A stretch of 64,000 nt of DNA from Micromonospora endolithica (GTDB taxonomy: Bacteria; Actinomycetota; Actinomycetes; Mycobacteriales; Micromonosporaceae). Location: assembly GCF_003626595.1 (NCBI RefSeq), contig NZ_RBAK01000013.1:1-64000 (forward strand), given 5' to 3'. A program made the position numbers and the translations under genes. Positions 61,970 through 64,000 of the stretch are shown piece after piece (positions within the stretch are counted from its first letter, which is position 1; each line of letters begins with the position of its first letter). The notes below the pieces were generated by a model, which saw nothing but the letters and a program-made list of their open reading frames with translations, did no database searches and was not told where the DNA came from.

Positions 61970-63240
61970 CCGCCGGTGGCGATGGTGGCGGCGTGTCCGC
62001 CCGGGCCGTGGTCACCGGGATCGGCGTGGTCGCGCCGAGCGGGATCGGCGCCGACGCGCACTGGCGGACGGTGCTCGCCGGCACCCGTCGCACCGGTCCG
62101 TTGACCCTGTTCGACCCGTCCGGCTATCCCACCCGCCACGGCGGCGAGGTGCCCGGCTTCGACGCCGCCGGGTACGCCGACAACCGCCGGCTGGTGCAGA
62201 CCGACCGGTGGACACACCTGGGTTTCGCCGCCACCCGGCTGGCCCTGGCCGACGCCGGCCTGCCCGAGCGCGCCCCCGACCCGTACGGCTACGCGGTCGC
62301 CCTGGCCAGCTCGTCCGGCGGCAACCTGTTCGGGCAGCGGGAGCTGCAACGGCTGTGGGGTGGATCGTCGCGCACCGTCGGGGCGTACCAGTCGATCGCC
62401 TGGTTCTACGCGGCCAGCGTCGGCCAGCTCTCCATCCACCACCAGTTCAAGGGGCCGTGCGGCGTGCTGGTCGCCGAGGCCGCCGGTGGCCTGGACAGCC
62501 TTGCCCACGCCGCCCGCGCGATCCGCAGGGGCACCCCGGTGGTGATCGCCGGGGCGACCGAGTGCCCGCTGAGTCCGTACGCGTTGGCCTGCCAGCTTCG
62601 CTCCGGGATGCTCAGCGACGTCGCGGACCCGGAGCGGGCGTACCGGCCGTTCGACGCCGCCGCCAGCGGCTACCTGCCGGCGGAGGGTGGGGCGGTCTTC
62701 GTGGTGGAGGAGCTGGCGCACGCGCTGGCCCGCGGTGCCCGTGTCTACGGCGAGGTGGCCGGCTGGGGATCCACCCACGACGCCGTCCACACCGGACCGG
62801 ACACCGCCGGTGACCCGGTGCAGTACGCCCGGGCCATGCGGCTGGCCCTGGACCGGGCCGGCGTGCCCGCCGAGGCGGTCGACGTGGTGCTGCCCGACGC
62901 GCTGGGCGTGGCCCGCTACGACCGCAGTGAGGCGGTGGCGCTGCGCGCCGTGTTCGGCGACCGGTCGCCGCCGGTGACCACCCAGAAGCCGCTGACCGGC
63001 CGGGCGCACCAGGGTGGGTCGGCGCTGGACGTGGCGACCGCGCTGCTCGCCTTCGCGCACGACACGCTGCCGGCCTCGGCCGGCCCGGACGAGGTCGCCG
63101 ACGGCTGCGAGCTGGACTTCCTGCGCGGGCACCGGCGGCCCCGCACCCGGGTCGCGCTGGTCGGCGCCCGGGGCTTCGACGGTTTCAACAGTGCGCTGGT
63201 CCTGCGCGGGGCGGCGCCGGTGAGGGGAGTGCACGGATGA
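61966..63240 (+). CDS. type II PKS ketosynthase beta / chain length factor
   Basis: A 424-aa CLF. It keeps the ketosynthase fold (ARAVVTGIGVVAPSGIGADA, HQFKGPCGVLVAEAAGGLDS) without an active-site Cys. In most CLFs the corresponding position is Gln (VAEQAGG); here it is Ala172, codon GCC at 62479-62481. The CLF sets chain length and helps start the chain by malonyl decarboxylation. GTG 61966 overlaps the KS-alpha stop; GTG 61993 would give a more usual N-terminus. Confidence 0.94.
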   Translation: MTAGGDGGGVSARAVVTGIGVVAPSGIGADAHWRTVLAGTRRTGPLTLFDPSGYPTRHGGEVPGFDAAGYADNRRLVQTDRWTHLGFAATRLALADAGLPERAPDPYGYAVALASSSGGNLFGQRELQRLWGGSSRTVGAYQSIAWFYAASVGQLSIHHQFKGPCGVLVAEAAGGLDSLAHAARAIRRGTPVVIAGATECPLSPYALACQLRSGMLSDVADPERAYRPFDAAASGYLPAEGGAVFVVEELAHALARGARVYGEVAGWGSTHDAVHTGPDTAGDPVQYARAMRLALDRAGVPAEAVDVVLPDALGVARYDRSEAVALRAVFGDRSPPVTTQKPLTGRAHQGGSALDVATALLAFAHDTLPASAGPDEVADGCELDFLRGHRRPRTRVALVGARGFDGFNSALVLRGAAPVRGVHG

Positions 63241-63560
63241 GCGAGCAGCGGGCCCGGGTGGTCTTCCTGGTGCGGGTGCCCGAGGAGCGGACGGCGGCGT
63301 TCCTGGCCGCGTACGAGGCGGTGCGACACCTGGTCGCCGACGGGGTCCCGGGTCATCTGGTGGACCAGGTGTGCCGCTCGGCGACCGACCCGGAACAGTG
63401 GCTGATCACCAGCGAGTGGGCGCGGCTGGCCGACTTCGAGGCGTGGGAGCGCAGCCCGGAGCACCGGGACCTGGTCCGGCCGATGCGGGAGTGCTTCACC
63501 GACGCACGGTCGCTGCGGTTCCACATCCACGCCCAGACCCCGGCGCTGACCACCGCCTGA
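63237..63560 (+). CDS. ABM-family monooxygenase
   Basis: A 107-aa ferredoxin-like protein of the antibiotic biosynthesis monooxygenase family: ARVVFLVRVPEERTAAFLAA, and WLITSEWARLADFEAWERSP with the conserved Trp/Glu. Such cofactor-free enzymes oxidise anthrone-type intermediates to quinones. It overlaps the CLF by four bases and is the last gene seen in the operon. Confidence 0.9.
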   Translation: MSEQRARVVFLVRVPEERTAAFLAAYEAVRHLVADGVPGHLVDQVCRSATDPEQWLITSEWARLADFEAWERSPEHRDLVRPMRECFTDARSLRFHIHAQTPALTTA

Positions 63561-64000
63561 GCTGCTTCCCGGCGGGCCGGGGGCGTCGGTGCGGTGCCGG
63601 CCCACCCGGCTGCCGGCGCTTCCCGGGGTGGCGGCGCTTCCCGGGATGGCGCCGCTTCCGGGGTGGCGGCGCTTCCCGGTGGCGGTGGTCGGGCGCGGCA
63701 TCGTGACGTTGGCCCTTTCGGGCTGATGTCGTGGATGGATCAGCGGTGGTGTCGTAGACGGCTCAGCTCGACAGCGTCACGCCGGCGTGGTTCCGGTCAG
63801 CGCCACCCGCGCCCGCGACCCGCCTCCGTGACCGCGACCCGGGCCCGTGATCGCGATCCGGGCCCGCGTTTCGCGTCCAGGCCCGGGTTTCGCGCCCGCG
63901 AGCCGCGTCCGTGGCCCGGCCCGGCCCGGCCCGTGACCGTGGCCCGGCCCGTGACCGCGACCCGGGCCCGCGTTTCGCGTCGTGACCGCGACTCGCGCCC
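63561..64000. repeat. degenerate short tandem repeats, no gene
   Basis: Positions 63617-63685 hold four copies of an ~18-base unit (CGCTTCCCGGGGTGGCGG and variants). From about 63828 to the end, GTGACCGCGACCCGGGCCCG (63828 and 63951) and CGGGCCCGCGTTTCGCG recur in degenerate form. The open frames here are repeat artefacts. It may mark the right edge of the pigment operon. Confidence 0.65.

Overview
The window is very GC-rich, densely coded actinomycete DNA. Codon use, leaderless promoters and the gene families point to Micromonosporaceae, most likely Micromonospora or a close relative; this is inference, because there is no rRNA or single-copy marker here. No tRNA, rRNA, CRISPR array, insertion sequence or phage gene was seen.

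Layout. (1) 1-6.0 kb: a low-complexity leader, a YbdK-type glutamate-cysteine ligase, a convergent asparagine synthase, and a MarR regulator divergent from an ABC exporter. (2) 6.0-9.5 kb: a TetR regulator with an extra C-terminal helix-turn-helix, divergent from a two-gene ABC exporter, with a perfect operator between them. (3) 9.7-20.1 kb: mixed small genes. These include a DUF559 protein, a CMD-family protein, a DivIVA/GntR pair sharing a palindrome, an HD protein, a PAS-domain relic, a deazaflavin-type reductase, a NUDIX hydrolase, a flavin monooxygenase, and a LacI regulator divergent from an MFS transporter. (4) 20.2-34.0 kb: a carbohydrate-utilisation locus. It has a secreted GHL10-type glycosidase divergent from a nine-gene run: solute-binding protein, two permeases, GntR, ROK kinase, DUF4127, FAD oxidoreductase, NanE-like epimerase and GH38 mannosidase. 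Two near-identical dre-like operators sit on the two divergent promoters. (5) 34.0-52.2 kb: overlapping crcB genes, a methyltransferase, a quinone-oxidoreductase-like protein, a paaK-paaI pair, an adenylate-cyclase-like ATPase divergent from a large LuxR (LAL) regulator, an APC transporter, a beta-helix surface protein and several conserved hypotheticals. (6) 52.4-63.6 kb: a type II polyketide cluster of the spore-pigment (whiE) kind. It holds a flavin hydroxylase, two TcmI-type cyclases, a SARP regulator, a complete acetyl-CoA carboxylase (fused AccDA, BCCP, AccC), an ACP fused to an aromatase/cyclase, a cupin, KS-alpha, KS-beta/CLF and an ABM-family monooxygenase. No ketoreductase is present, which fits an unreduced aromatic pigment.

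How the genes work together. In the glycan locus a secreted hydrolase would release oligosaccharide and the ABC system would import it. GH38 would trim it, the ROK kinase would phosphorylate the amino sugar, and NanE would convert ManNAc-6-P to GlcNAc-6-P. DUF4127 and the FAD enzyme have no assigned step. In the pigment cluster the dedicated carboxylase would supply malonyl-CoA, KS/CLF and the ACP would build the chain, and the cyclases and oxygenases would fold and oxidise it.

Most notable observations: three SARP-type 7-4-7 boxes that read the same way toward each promoter; the ACP-cyclase fusion; a CLF with Ala where Gln is expected; a 60-bp tandem repeat giving the BCCP gene three in-frame starts; the dre-like operator pair on the glycan locus; and a consistent TANNNT-N7-start pattern that marks leaderless genes.
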